The notes below the pieces were generated by a model. The model saw only the letters and a list, made by a program, of their open reading frames with translations. It did no database searches and was not told where the DNA came from. DNA of 64,000 nucleotides, taken from contig JAZSOS010000011.1 of the NCBI GenBank assembly GCA_045537045.1, positions 10,801-74,800 on the forward strand, written 5' to 3'. This document shows positions 35,696-44,178 of the stretch, one piece after another; position 1 is the first letter of the stretch, and every line of letters starts with the position of its first letter. The stretch is from SIG480 sp045537045. Lineage in GTDB: Bacteria; Bacillota; Clostridia; Oscillospirales; JAAYXM01. The position numbers were made by a program, and so were the translations under genes.

Positions 35696-36756
35696 TATTT
35701 GCAACCTCCCTTGACTTCTTCAATCTTTGCGAGAACCTCTTCCGGAGACGGAATCATACCACCGACGCGGTTGCAGAGGTAAACCGGCTTCTTGCATTCA
35801 GTTGCAAGGCGGATATCCTCAATCATCTGTCCCATAGAAAGCTCAACGCTGATAAATGCCTTTACCGTCTTTGCAGCTTCCGCAAGAGGAGCCTTCGGGA
35901 ACGGCCAGAGCGTAATTGGACGAATCATGCCAACCTTAACGCCATTCTTACGCGCGGCAACAACTGCGTTCTTTGCAACACGTGCAGCAATACCGAATGC
36001 TACTACGCAATATTCCGCATCGTCCATCATAAAGCTTTCGTATCTTGTTTCGTTTTCTTCGATTGTCTTGTATCTCTCATAACGCTCAATGTTCTTCTGC
36101 TCAAGCTCTTCCGGCTTTAAGTACAGAGAATTGATGATGTTGTGTGTACGCTTTCCTTCAGTACCGGTAACAGCCCAGGGCTTTTCGATTGTGTTTACCT
36201 TTTCCTCAGGCAGCTCAACAGGCTCCATCATCTGACCCATCGTTCCGTCTGCAAGGAGCATAGACGGCATACGGTACTTCTCAGCAAGCTCGAATGCGAG
36301 AGCCGTCATATCTGCCATTTCCTGAACGGATTCCGGAGCGAGGACGATAAGGCGATAGTCACCGTGGCCGCCACCCTTGACGGACTGGAAGTAGTCCGAC
36401 TGTGACGGCTGGATGCCGCCGAGACCAGGGCCACCGCGCTGAACGTTTACGATAAGCGCCGGAAGGTCCGCACCTGCAATATAGGAGATGCCCTCCTGCT
36501 TAAGCGAAATACCGGGGCTTGATGACGAGGTCATAACTCTCTTACCAGTTCCGGCAACACCGTATACCATATTGATTGCGGAAATTTCGCTTTCTGCCTG
36601 AAGAAAGGTTCCTCCGATTTTCGGCATTTTCTTTGCCATATACGCCGCAACCTCTGTCTGCGGTGTTATGGGATAACCGAAGTAATGACGGCAACCGGCA
36701 CGGATGGCCGCCTCCGCGATTGCTTCGTTACCCTTCATCAATACTTTTTCTGCCAT
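35695..36756 (-). CDS. vorB: 2-oxoacid:ferredoxin oxidoreductase, alpha subunit (VorB type)
   Basis: 353 aa. LMKGNEAIAEAAIRAGC, YPITPQTE, FLQAESEISAINMVYGVAGTGKRVMTSSSSPG and NVQRGGPGLGG are pyrimidine-binding alpha-domain signatures; this length and pattern match proteins usually called 2-ketoisovalerate ferredoxin oxidoreductase VorB. Substrate preference (2-ketoisovalerate versus 2-oxoglutarate) is not decided by visible residues. The operon context with ilvE and Val/Ile T-boxes argues for branched-chain 2-oxoacids. Confidence 0.92.
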   Translation of the reverse strand: MAEKVLMKGNEAIAEAAIRAGCRHYFGYPITPQTEVAAYMAKKMPKIGGTFLQAESEISAINMVYGVAGTGKRVMTSSSSPGISLKQEGISYIAGADLPALIVNVQRGGPGLGGIQPSQSDYFQSVKGGGHGDYRLIVLAPESVQEMADMTALAFELAEKYRMPSMLLADGTMGQMMEPVELPEEKVNTIEKPWAVTGTEGKRTHNIINSLYLKPEELEQKNIERYERYKTIEENETRYESFMMDDAEYCVVAFGIAARVAKNAVVAARKNGVKVGMIRPITLWPFPKAPLAEAAKTVKAFISVELSMGQMIEDIRLATECKKPVYLCNRVGGMIPSPEEVLAKIEEVKGGCK

Positions 36757-36769
36757 TTTTCCTCACACC

Positions 36770-36976
36770 TCACTTTTCTACCGTGATTACGCAATCCGGA
36801 CACATAGTAGCACAGAATGCGCAAGCAATACACTTCTCCTGATCTGTTATCTCAGCGGGAGAGTGACCTTTTTTGTTAATCTTGTCTTTTGCAAGACTGA
36901 TGATGCCCTTAGGGCAGGCTGTGACACAGAGTCCGCAACCCTTACAGAGGTCTGTGTCGAATGTTACTTTAGCCAT
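36770..36976 (-). CDS. 2-oxoacid:ferredoxin oxidoreductase, delta (2[4Fe-4S] ferredoxin) subunit
   Basis: 68 aa with two complete cluster motifs, CKGCGLCVTACPKG and CIACAFCATMCPDC. Small dicluster subunits like this carry electrons between the TPP core and free ferredoxin. It precedes alpha by 13 bases, in the order delta-alpha-beta-gamma typical of VOR/KOR loci. Confidence 0.93.
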   Translation of the reverse strand: MAKVTFDTDLCKGCGLCVTACPKGIISLAKDKINKKGHSPAEITDQEKCIACAFCATMCPDCVITVEK

Positions 36977-36994
36977 GATAACACCCCTTTTATT

Positions 36995-37657
36995 TTAAAA
37001 TAATTTTTTCTGTAACTTAAGCGGGAATATATCCGCAGCATCGCCGCAGATACGCTCATCCGCAGTTGTCATAACAACCGGAACACCGCAGAGAGCTGAA
37101 AGCTCTTCGGCGAGTTCTGCAGTTTTTAAAACGTCTGAAAGCGCGGTCTCTGCACCGATGTTTGAGTTGTTTACAATACCGGTGAACGGAATCTGCGCTG
37201 CTTCCTCAATTTCGCGGAAAACCTCATAGGCTTCTGCTGCGCATCTTGTAAGCGGGCGGTAAAAGTTTGCCACGAAAAGATTTGCAAAATTGCCTTCCTC
37301 AAGGATATACGGGCGGTATCTGCCAAGTGCATACGCACCTCTGTCGTCACCGCCAATATCCATAACAACCTTTTTGTCGTATCTCTGAACAAGCCCGTAA
37401 ACCTCCGCCGGAAGCGACGGCAAATCCACACTTGTGTTTGCAAACGGGAGCGCAACTACCTCCACTCCCGCGGCTGTAAGCTCATCAAGACTGTCCTTTG
37501 TACGGAAATACGGGTTTACAATATCAATATCCGCAATCGCAACTTTCTCACCCTTGCCTGCAAGGTGCATTGCCCAGTTTACGGCAATGTTCGTCTTTCC
37601 GCTGCCGTAATGTCCGCCAAACAGCGTTACGCGTTTATTTAAAGCGTGATTGTCCAA
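36995..37657 (-). CDS. P-loop ATPase, SIMIBI/MinD-like, of unknown function
   Basis: 220 aa starting almost at once with a Walker A (GGHYGSGKTNIAVN), then ADIDIVNPYFRT, a switch-like DIGGDDRGAYALG, and a nucleotide-base pocket later. This is the SIMIBI/CobQ-MinD-like class. Its start overlaps the ilvE end by 19 bases and its stop is 18 bases before the ferredoxin subunit, so it is embedded in the pathway operon. A maturation or cluster-handling role for the oxidoreductase is a guess from position only. Confidence 0.78.
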   Translation of the reverse strand: MDNHALNKRVTLFGGHYGSGKTNIAVNWAMHLAGKGEKVAIADIDIVNPYFRTKDSLDELTAAGVEVVALPFANTSVDLPSLPAEVYGLVQRYDKKVVMDIGGDDRGAYALGRYRPYILEEGNFANLFVANFYRPLTRCAAEAYEVFREIEEAAQIPFTGIVNNSNIGAETALSDVLKTAELAEELSALCGVPVVMTTADERICGDAADIFPLKLQKKLF

Positions 37658-38706
37658 TTGAACTTATCCTCACATTCGCCCCACTGGATACCCGTGATGG
37701 TATCGTAGAGCTTCTGGCTCACTTCACCGATTGTGTTGTTGTTTATGAGCATAACGTCATCCTTATAGCGGAGCTTGCCGACCGGCGAGATAACAGCGGC
37801 AGTACCTGTGCCGAAGCACTCTTCAAGGCGTCCGGATTTCTGAGCATCTAAAAGCTCTTCAACGCTGATACGGCGCTCCTCAACCTCATACCCCCAGGAC
37901 TTACAGACCTCAATAACAGAGTTTCTTGTGATGCCGGGGAGAATGCTGCCATTCAGCATAGGAGTTACAATCTTGCCGTCAATCTTGAAGAAGATGTTCA
38001 TTGCGCCAACTTCTTCGATATACTTTCTCTCAACGCCGTCAAGCCAGAGAACCTGAGAGTATCCTTCATCGTGAGCCTTTACCTGAGCTGCAAGAGAAGC
38101 CGCATAGTTGCCGCCTGTCTTTGCAAAGCCCATACCTCCCTTTACTGCGCGGACATAGTCATCCTCAATCCAGATTCCGACCGGAGCAAGACCACTTGCA
38201 TAATATGCGCCCGATGGAGAAAGAATGATGATAAAGAGATATGTGCTTGACGGTGCAACGCCTAAAAACTCATCAGTTGCGATGATAAACGGACGAATGT
38301 AGAGCGATGTACCCGGTGCCGTGGGAATCCAGTCCTCGTCAACCTTAACAACAGCCTTACATGCCTCAACAAAAAGCTCAACCGGAAGCTCCGGAATGCA
38401 AAGACGCTTGTTTGTGTCGTTTGTTCTCTTTGCGTTCATTTCCGGGCGGAAGAGACGTGTTTTGCCGTCCTTGCCCTTATATGCCTTAAGACCTTCAAAC
38501 ATCTCCTGACCGTAGTGGAAAACCATTGCGGACGGATCAAGCGAAAGCTTTTTGTACGGTTCAATTCTGCCGTCGTGCCAGCCCTTGCCCTCTGTGTAGT
38601 TCATAATGAACATATGATCTGTAAATACCTTGCCGAATGCAAGCTTTGACTCGTCCTGCGGACGTGCCTTGGGGTTAGTTGTTCTTGTTACCGGAAAATT
38701 GTACAT
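37639..38706 (-). CDS. ilvE: Branched-chain amino acid aminotransferase (type II)
   Basis: 355 aa, fold-type IV PLP enzyme that interconverts Val/Ile/Leu with their 2-oxoacids using glutamate. FEGLKAYKG, LYIRPFIIATD and GGNYAASLAAQ (the segment following the PLP-binding region), then EEVGAMNIFF and GTGTAAVISPVG, are diagnostic of the longer BCAT II group. It lies 79 bases after the Val-T-box ligase and overlaps the P-loop ATPase gene. In the proposed pathway it performs the last step. Confidence 0.95.
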   Translation of the reverse strand: MYNFPVTRTTNPKARPQDESKLAFGKVFTDHMFIMNYTEGKGWHDGRIEPYKKLSLDPSAMVFHYGQEMFEGLKAYKGKDGKTRLFRPEMNAKRTNDTNKRLCIPELPVELFVEACKAVVKVDEDWIPTAPGTSLYIRPFIIATDEFLGVAPSSTYLFIIILSPSGAYYASGLAPVGIWIEDDYVRAVKGGMGFAKTGGNYAASLAAQVKAHDEGYSQVLWLDGVERKYIEEVGAMNIFFKIDGKIVTPMLNGSILPGITRNSVIEVCKSWGYEVEERRISVEELLDAQKSGRLEECFGTGTAAVISPVGKLRYKDDVMLINNNTIGEVSQKLYDTITGIQWGECEDKFNWTITL

Positions 38707-38785
38707 AAAAAACCTCTCCTTATATATTGTTTATATAAATCAGGTCTTCTGTCGCGAAGAACGGATGATCTGATATTTTTATGAT

Positions 38786-41074
38786 TTACAGCTTATTGCG
38801 CTGGATTTTGCCGCTTACCGTTTTTGGAAGCTCATCGCGGAATACGACAAGACGCGGATACTTATACGGTGCAGTGTGTTCCTTAACGTAGGTCTGGATT
38901 TCCTTCTTTAATTCTTCAGTTGGCTCAGTACCCTTGGTAAGAACGATGCTTGCCTTTACTATCTGACCTCTTACTTCATCGGGTGCCGCAGATACGCCGC
39001 ACTCAAGAACATACGGAAGCTCCATAATAACGCTTTCAATCTCAAATGGCCCGACGCGGTAACCGGAGGATTTGATAACGTCATCAACACGGCCGACATA
39101 CCAATAGAAGCCGTCTTCGTCCTTCCACGCGGTATCACCTGTGTGGTAATATCCGTCGTGGAGAACCTCGTCTGTCTTCTCCTGATCGCGGTAATATCCT
39201 GTGAAGAGTCCGCAGGGCATGCCGTCTTTTACGTTGATGACGATTTCACCCGTCTCACCGACAGCAACCGGCTCACAGTTTTCATTTACCAGCTCAACAT
39301 TATAAATCGGAGCAGGCTTACCCATAGAGCCTATCTTATGCGGAGCGCCGACCATATTGCCGATAATCATCGTGCTTTCCGTCTGACCGAAGCCCTCGAT
39401 AATCTGGAGACCCGTCGCTTTTTCAAATTGCTTATATACCTCGGGGTTGAGTGCTTCGCCTGCTGTTGACATATGCTTTACCGATGAGAAATCATACTGT
39501 GAAATATCCTCTTTTATAAGCATACGGAGCATTGTAGGCGGTGCGCAGAAGGTTGTTATCTGATGCTTTGCAAACATCGGAAGAATCTGCTTTGCATCAA
39601 AGCGGTCAAAATCGTAAACGAAAATAGGTGCCTCACACAGCCACTGACCGTAAAGCTTTCCCCACATGGACTTTGCCCAACCGGTATCGGAAATCGTAAA
39701 GTGAAGTCCGTCGGGGTCTACATTATGCCAGTACTTTGCGGTATGGAAATGACCGAGCGGATACTTGTGGTTGTGTGCCGCAATCTTCGGGTAACCGGTT
39801 GTTCCGGATGTGAAGAACATAAGCAGCAAATCGTCTCCGCAGGGAGAATCCTCGCTTCTCTCAAAATGGGAGCTGTAAAGCGGGTACTCGTCATTAAAGC
39901 ATCTCCAGCCGTCGCGCTTGCCGCCAACGATGAGCTTGTTGAGAAGCTCAGGACAAGCCTTTGCCGCCTCGTCAACACATGCGGCAACGTCACCGTCTGC
40001 CGTACAGATAATGGTGTTTACGCCCGCGGCTTTAAAGCGGTATTCGATATCGTGAACAAGAAGCTGGTTTGTCGCAGGGATTGCAACTGCGCCGAGCTTA
40101 TTAAGACCTATCATTGCATACCAGAATTCGTAATGGCGCTTTAAGATAAGCATTACCCTGTCGCCTTTTTTGATGCCGAGGGATTTAAAGTAGTTTGCAC
40201 AGCGCGCGCTCTCACGCTTTACATCCGTAAAGGTTATTCTGCGCTCTGTTCCGTCCTTTGAAATATGAAGCATTGCAAGCTTCTCCGGCTCACGCGCGGC
40301 AAGCTCGTCGATTAAGTCAAACGCAAAGTTGAAGCCTTCTGTGTTCTTAAACTCAATTTTTACCGGGGTTCCCTTTTCGTTTTCCTGAACGTCTATGTAC
40401 TTGCGGTAAATTCTGTCCTTGGTGTCACGCGTTGCAATGCGGAAATCATCAATTGCACGTGTCGGTGCAAGCTCCGGAATCGGCTCACCGGACGGATTTA
40501 AAACAATCGCATAGAAAACACAATCACGCCCGTTCACAGCAATCATGCCGTGGGGAGTATTACTGTCAAAATAAATGCTGTCACCCGGGCCGAGCGTTTC
40601 GCGGTGCTCACCAATCTGCACCATAAGCTCGCCCTCAACAACAATGTCGCATTCCTGACCGTCGTGAGATGTAAGCTCGATATCGCGGTTCTGTGCATCG
40701 GGGTCGTAAACGCTCTTTACATAAAGTGGCTCTGCAATGCGGTTCTGAAACGCATATGCAAGGTTGTAGTATGTCATACCGTGAGCGTTTGAAATCTGCT
40801 GACCTGCGCCGCGGCGGGTAACGGTGAACGACTTAAGCGTCGGGCTGTGGCCTTCAATGATGTCCGTTACGTTAACACGCAATGCCATTGCGCAGCGGTA
40901 GAGGAAGGTAAAGTTAAGGTCTGCCTTTCCCTCTTCGCAAAGGCGGTATTCCTCGACAGAAAGCGCGGTCTGAGCCGCCATTTCCTCAAGTGACAACCCC
41001 TCAATCTCGCGAAGCTCACGAATACGGGCAGCCATTTCCTGAATTTTGTAATCAAGACCTGATATTGGTTGCAT
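38786..41074 (-). CDS. XRE-cupin-acyl-CoA ligase fusion behind a Val T-box
   Basis: 762 aa with three modules: XRE helix-turn-helix (about 11-66, ARIRELREIEGLSLEEMA), cupin (about 132-192, HDGQECDIVVEGE, then GDSIYFDSNTPHG) and an AMP-forming ligase (about 245-762). The ligase motifs are complete: FFTSGTTGYPK, EGFGQTES, YHTGDTAWKDEDGFYWYVGRVDD-type hinge, and the catalytic Lys in KTVSGKIQRNKL. It resembles medium-chain acyl-CoA synthetases. A T-box leader with specifier GUA precedes it, and ilvE follows. The likely substrate isobutyrate is inferred from that. Its C-terminal about 75 residues are almost identical to the paralogue at 41565. Confidence 0.9.
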   Translation of the reverse strand: MQPISGLDYKIQEMAARIRELREIEGLSLEEMAAQTALSVEEYRLCEEGKADLNFTFLYRCAMALRVNVTDIIEGHSPTLKSFTVTRRGAGQQISNAHGMTYYNLAYAFQNRIAEPLYVKSVYDPDAQNRDIELTSHDGQECDIVVEGELMVQIGEHRETLGPGDSIYFDSNTPHGMIAVNGRDCVFYAIVLNPSGEPIPELAPTRAIDDFRIATRDTKDRIYRKYIDVQENEKGTPVKIEFKNTEGFNFAFDLIDELAAREPEKLAMLHISKDGTERRITFTDVKRESARCANYFKSLGIKKGDRVMLILKRHYEFWYAMIGLNKLGAVAIPATNQLLVHDIEYRFKAAGVNTIICTADGDVAACVDEAAKACPELLNKLIVGGKRDGWRCFNDEYPLYSSHFERSEDSPCGDDLLLMFFTSGTTGYPKIAAHNHKYPLGHFHTAKYWHNVDPDGLHFTISDTGWAKSMWGKLYGQWLCEAPIFVYDFDRFDAKQILPMFAKHQITTFCAPPTMLRMLIKEDISQYDFSSVKHMSTAGEALNPEVYKQFEKATGLQIIEGFGQTESTMIIGNMVGAPHKIGSMGKPAPIYNVELVNENCEPVAVGETGEIVINVKDGMPCGLFTGYYRDQEKTDEVLHDGYYHTGDTAWKDEDGFYWYVGRVDDVIKSSGYRVGPFEIESVIMELPYVLECGVSAAPDEVRGQIVKASIVLTKGTEPTEELKKEIQTYVKEHTAPYKYPRLVVFRDELPKTVSGKIQRNKL

Positions 41075-41099
41075 AATAAGACATCCTTTCCCGGGACGA

Positions 41100-41392
41100 A
41101 TTAAAAAGCACCCGTCCCAAAGCTGATAATCTTTGAGACGAGCGTCATAACATCATCACACCCGCGGTACCACTCAAATTGCGCCGAAAACGCGCCACTC
41201 AGGCTCTACTAAGCCTTATGCATTAACGCAGCATTCACGGAAAGGTTCTACTCGCCGTAAAGACACAGCTTTCTTCCTTCCGGCTCGGAAGCTACAATCA
41301 CAGAAAACAAAACCGATAGTTTGCACCGACCACTATCTCTCTGAGGGTCTGCATATCTGTGCACTCTTCGTCAAAGCCTTTACATATATTTA
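41100..41392 (-). promoter_or_regulatory. T-box riboswitch, specifier GUA (Val)
   Basis: The antiterminator box GAGTGGTACCGCGGG (minus strand, core at 41162-41172) matches the T-box consensus. Stem I can be folded: lower helix GACGAAG/CTTC-CGAGCC, upper helix CACAGA/TCTGTG, apical AGAGAG and GGTG segments. In the specifier loop the triplet just 5' of G-CTTC is GTA (41293-41295), i.e. valine. A stretch from GAATGCTGCGTTAATGC to GAGTGG is shared with the Ile leader, showing common origin. Expected behaviour: read-through when tRNA-Val is uncharged. Confidence 0.87.
41102..41144 (-). terminator. Val T-box intrinsic terminator
   Basis: On the minus strand CTCGTCTCAAAG and CTTTGGGACGGG pair and are followed by TGCTTTTTAA, just before the ligase start. 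Its 5' arm is the competitor of the T-box antiterminator at 41162-41172. Confidence 0.85.
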
Positions 41393-41399
41393 TATCGTT

Positions 41400-41428
41400 A
41401 TTATATATCAGCCGTAGGTAATTGTCAA
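41400..41428 (-). promoter_or_regulatory. Promoter of the Val T-box leader
   Basis: TTGACA (41423-41428) and TATAAT (41400-41405) on the minus strand with exactly 17 bases between: a consensus vegetative promoter. The T-box begins a few bases downstream. Confidence 0.9.
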
Positions 41429-41461
41429 TAGTTTTTTGTCAATTTAGCAACTGTAACTTTA

Positions 41462-41493
41462 ACCCATTCTCCGCCGCACGGCGGAGAATGGGT
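41462..41493. repeat. Perfect hairpin after the Ile-T-box ligase
   Basis: A 14-bp perfect inverted repeat (ACCCATTCTCCGCC) with a four-base loop, between the upstream ligase stop and the Val promoter. No T-run follows on either strand, so it is not a normal terminator; it may stabilise or process the RNA. Confidence 0.6.
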
Positions 41494-41564
41494 ATGACAC
41501 TGACTGCAAATTTCCGGAATCGTCAATGTTTTTTTATCATTCGTACGGATATTTTCTTTTCCGC

Positions 41565-43832
41565 TTACAGCTTGTTTCTCTGAATCTTTCCGGAGATTGT
41601 TTTCGGAAGCTCGTCGCGGAATACAACAAGACGCGGATACTTATACGGTGCGGTGTGCTCCTTGACGTAATTCTGGATTTCTTTCTTTAATTCTTCTGTC
41701 GGCTCTGTGCCCTTTGTCAGCACGATGCTTGCCTTGACTATCTGACCGCGAAGCTCATCCGGTGCCGCAGATACGCCGCACTCAAGAACATACGGAAGCT
41801 CCATGATAACGCTCTCAATCTCAAACGGTCCGATGCGGTAGCCGGAGGACTTGATAACATCGTCAATACGGCTGACGTACCAGAAATATCCGTCCTCGTC
41901 GCGCCATGCGGTATCGCCCGTGTGGTACATACCGTTTCTCATGCACTCTTCCATTTTCTCGTCATCATTGAGATACTGGTTGAAGAGACCGACCGGAACT
42001 CCGTCGTTAAGGCGGATTGCGATTTCACCGACTTCGCCGTTCGCAACGGGGTTATCATCCGGGTCAACAATTACAATATCATACTGCGGAGATGCCTTGC
42101 CCATTGCACCGAGACGCGGGGTTGTTCCGTAGAGGTTTGCGATAGCAAGAGTTGTCTCCGTCTGACCGAAGCCCTCCATGATTTTAAGTCCCGTTGCCTT
42201 TTCAAACTGCTTGAACACCTCGGGGTTGAGTGCCTCACCCGCAGTCGTCATATGGTGAATTGAAGAAAGGTCAAATTTCGACAAGTCTTCCTTTATAAAC
42301 ATGCGCAACATGGTTGGAGGCGCGCAGAAGGTTGTGATATTATACTTTGCAAACATCGGGAGAATTTCGTTTGCACTGAAGCGGTCAAAATCGTAAACGA
42401 ATACTGCACCTTCACACAGCCACTGACCGTAAAGCTTGCCCCAGAGCGATTTTCCCCAGCCGGTGTCTGAAATCGTGAAGTGGAGACCGTCACGCTCACA
42501 GCAGTGCCAGTATTTTGCAGTTACGAAATGGCCGAGGCCATAAGTGTGCTTGTGCTCAACCATCTTCGGATTTCCGGTTGTGCCGGACGAGAAGAACATA
42601 AGCGCCGGTGCATCACCGCAGGGCGTGTCTTCACTTCTCTCAAAGTTACTTGAAAAGCGCTGATACTCACTGTCAAAATCGTGCCATCCGTCACGCGTAC
42701 CACCAACGAGAACAAGTGTTTTCACGCTCGGGCATTTTGCCGCCGCGGCTTCTGCAATATCAGCAGTACCGTCATCGGCAGTGCAGACAATCGCACTAAC
42801 GTTTGCTGCCTCGAAGCGGTATACGAAGTCGTGATCTTTAAGCTGATGCGTTGCGGGAATTGCAACCGCTCCGAGCTTGTGAAGTGCGACCATAGCAAAC
42901 CAGAACTGGTAATGGCGCTTGAGAACAAGCATTACCTTATCGCCGCGCGCGATGCCGAGCGAGGCGAAATAGTTTGCACAACGTGCGCTCTCACGCTTGA
43001 TGTCTTCACACGTAAAGCGGCGTTCCGTCATATCCTTTGCGACATGGAGCATTGCAAGCTTATCTGGAGTCTTCTTCGCGATTGCATCTACAACATCAAA
43101 GCCGAAGTTGAATGTATCGGTATTCATAAACTCAACTTTTTCAAGTACACCAGGCGCACTCTCGGTGCATTTCACGAACTTGTCGCACGCAAGGGCGGTC
43201 TTCGGTCGGAGAGAAACAACGCTCTCAAGAGCCTCGTCCTCCTTTGCTTCCTCACCCGGAAGAACAACGGCGCAGAATGTGCAGTCTTCTCCGCCCACGG
43301 CAATCATGCCATGAGGGGTTGAACTGTTATAATAAATGCTGTCACCCTCATTGAGGATTTCCGTATGCTCACCGACCTGTACTTTAAGTGAGCCGCTGAT
43401 TACAAGGTCAAACTCCTGCCCGCTGTGCTTCGTGAGGTGGATGGGTTTGTTCTGAAGCTCCTCACTGTACTCGTATTTAACCCAATGGGGTTCTGCAATC
43501 TTGTTTTTGAACTTCGGTGCGAGATTCTGAATCGTTATGCCATCCTCGCGTGCAGTTTCCTGTCCCCTACCCTTGCGCGTTACGGTATAGGACGAAAGGT
43601 GTGCGTTCTTCCCCTCTAAAAGCTCCGTCAGCTCCATGCCGAATGCAAGAGCACATTTGTGGACAAACGTAAAAGGCATATCTGTCGCTCCGTTTTCGTA
43701 TTTTTCATATTCTTCCTGTGTTACCTCGGTTTTCTTCGCCATTTCCGCGGCACTCATTCCCATAATATCGCGCATTTCGCGAATACGGGACGCGACCTCA
43801 CTAAGCTGTGTCATAGTTTTTTCTGTGCTCAT
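41565..43832 (-). CDS. XRE-cupin-acyl-CoA ligase fusion behind an Ile T-box
   Basis: 755-aa paralogue of the 38786 gene with the same order: XRE helix-turn-helix (about 12-68, SRIREMRDIMGMSAAEMA), cupin (about 135-195, HSGQEFDLVISG, then GDSIYYNSSTPHG) and AMP-forming ligase with FFSSGTTGNPK, EGFGQTET, GDTAWRDEDGYFWYVSRIDD-type hinge and KTISGKIQRNKL. Modules diverge most in the linker (about 205-240) and acyl-pocket half, consistent with different substrates. Its T-box reads AUC, so 2-methylbutyrate is the predicted acid; that is inference. Confidence 0.9.
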   Translation of the reverse strand: MSTEKTMTQLSEVASRIREMRDIMGMSAAEMAKKTEVTQEEYEKYENGATDMPFTFVHKCALAFGMELTELLEGKNAHLSSYTVTRKGRGQETAREDGITIQNLAPKFKNKIAEPHWVKYEYSEELQNKPIHLTKHSGQEFDLVISGSLKVQVGEHTEILNEGDSIYYNSSTPHGMIAVGGEDCTFCAVVLPGEEAKEDEALESVVSLRPKTALACDKFVKCTESAPGVLEKVEFMNTDTFNFGFDVVDAIAKKTPDKLAMLHVAKDMTERRFTCEDIKRESARCANYFASLGIARGDKVMLVLKRHYQFWFAMVALHKLGAVAIPATHQLKDHDFVYRFEAANVSAIVCTADDGTADIAEAAAAKCPSVKTLVLVGGTRDGWHDFDSEYQRFSSNFERSEDTPCGDAPALMFFSSGTTGNPKMVEHKHTYGLGHFVTAKYWHCCERDGLHFTISDTGWGKSLWGKLYGQWLCEGAVFVYDFDRFSANEILPMFAKYNITTFCAPPTMLRMFIKEDLSKFDLSSIHHMTTAGEALNPEVFKQFEKATGLKIMEGFGQTETTLAIANLYGTTPRLGAMGKASPQYDIVIVDPDDNPVANGEVGEIAIRLNDGVPVGLFNQYLNDDEKMEECMRNGMYHTGDTAWRDEDGYFWYVSRIDDVIKSSGYRIGPFEIESVIMELPYVLECGVSAAPDELRGQIVKASIVLTKGTEPTEELKKEIQNYVKEHTAPYKYPRLVVFRDELPKTISGKIQRNKL

Positions 43833-43880
43833 TGGAAATTTCTCCTTTCAAATTAAAAATATAAAATTCTTAATTGAATA

Positions 43881-44172
43881 ACAAAGACTCGTCTCAAAGC
43901 TTTTACTTCTTTGAGACGAGCCGAATAAACTATATCCGATACCCGCGGTACCACTCAAATTGCACACAAGGTGCCACTCAGGCTCTAACAAGCCTTATGC
44001 ATTAACGCAGCATTCACGGAAAGCGTCTACTTATTCATCATTTGAATTTTCGGGCTTTCGGCTCGGAAGTGATAGGATATAAAAGCATCTCGCTGCCGGG
44101 ATTCCAGCCTCCCCGACTCTCTGAAAGCTACATTGCTTTTCCGTCTTCGTCATAGCCTTTGCTATTCAATTT
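43881..44172 (-). promoter_or_regulatory. T-box riboswitch, specifier AUC (Ile)
   Basis: Minus strand: T-box core TGGTACCGCGG (43943-43953), conserved GAATGCTGCGTTAATGC region, and Stem I with lower helix GACGAAG/CTTC-CGAGCC and upper helix AAAAGCA/TGCTTTT around an apical AGAGAG. The triplet in the specifier position, followed by A and the lower helix, is ATC (44071-44073), the usual Ile specifier. The lower helix is base-for-base the same as in the Val leader, which fixes the register in both. Confidence 0.9.
43888..43920 (-). terminator. Ile T-box intrinsic terminator
   Basis: Perfect 12-bp stem CTCGTCTCAAAG / CTTTGAGACGAG with a nine-base loop, followed on the minus strand by TCTTTGTTATT, about 55 bases before the ligase ATG. 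Confidence 0.85.
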
Positions 44173-44178
44173 TTTAGT

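Noticed and set aside
38707..38785. Possible third T-box or attenuator before ilvE
   Set aside because: Only a weak ATCAG/CTGAT hairpin is present; no T-box core and no T-run.
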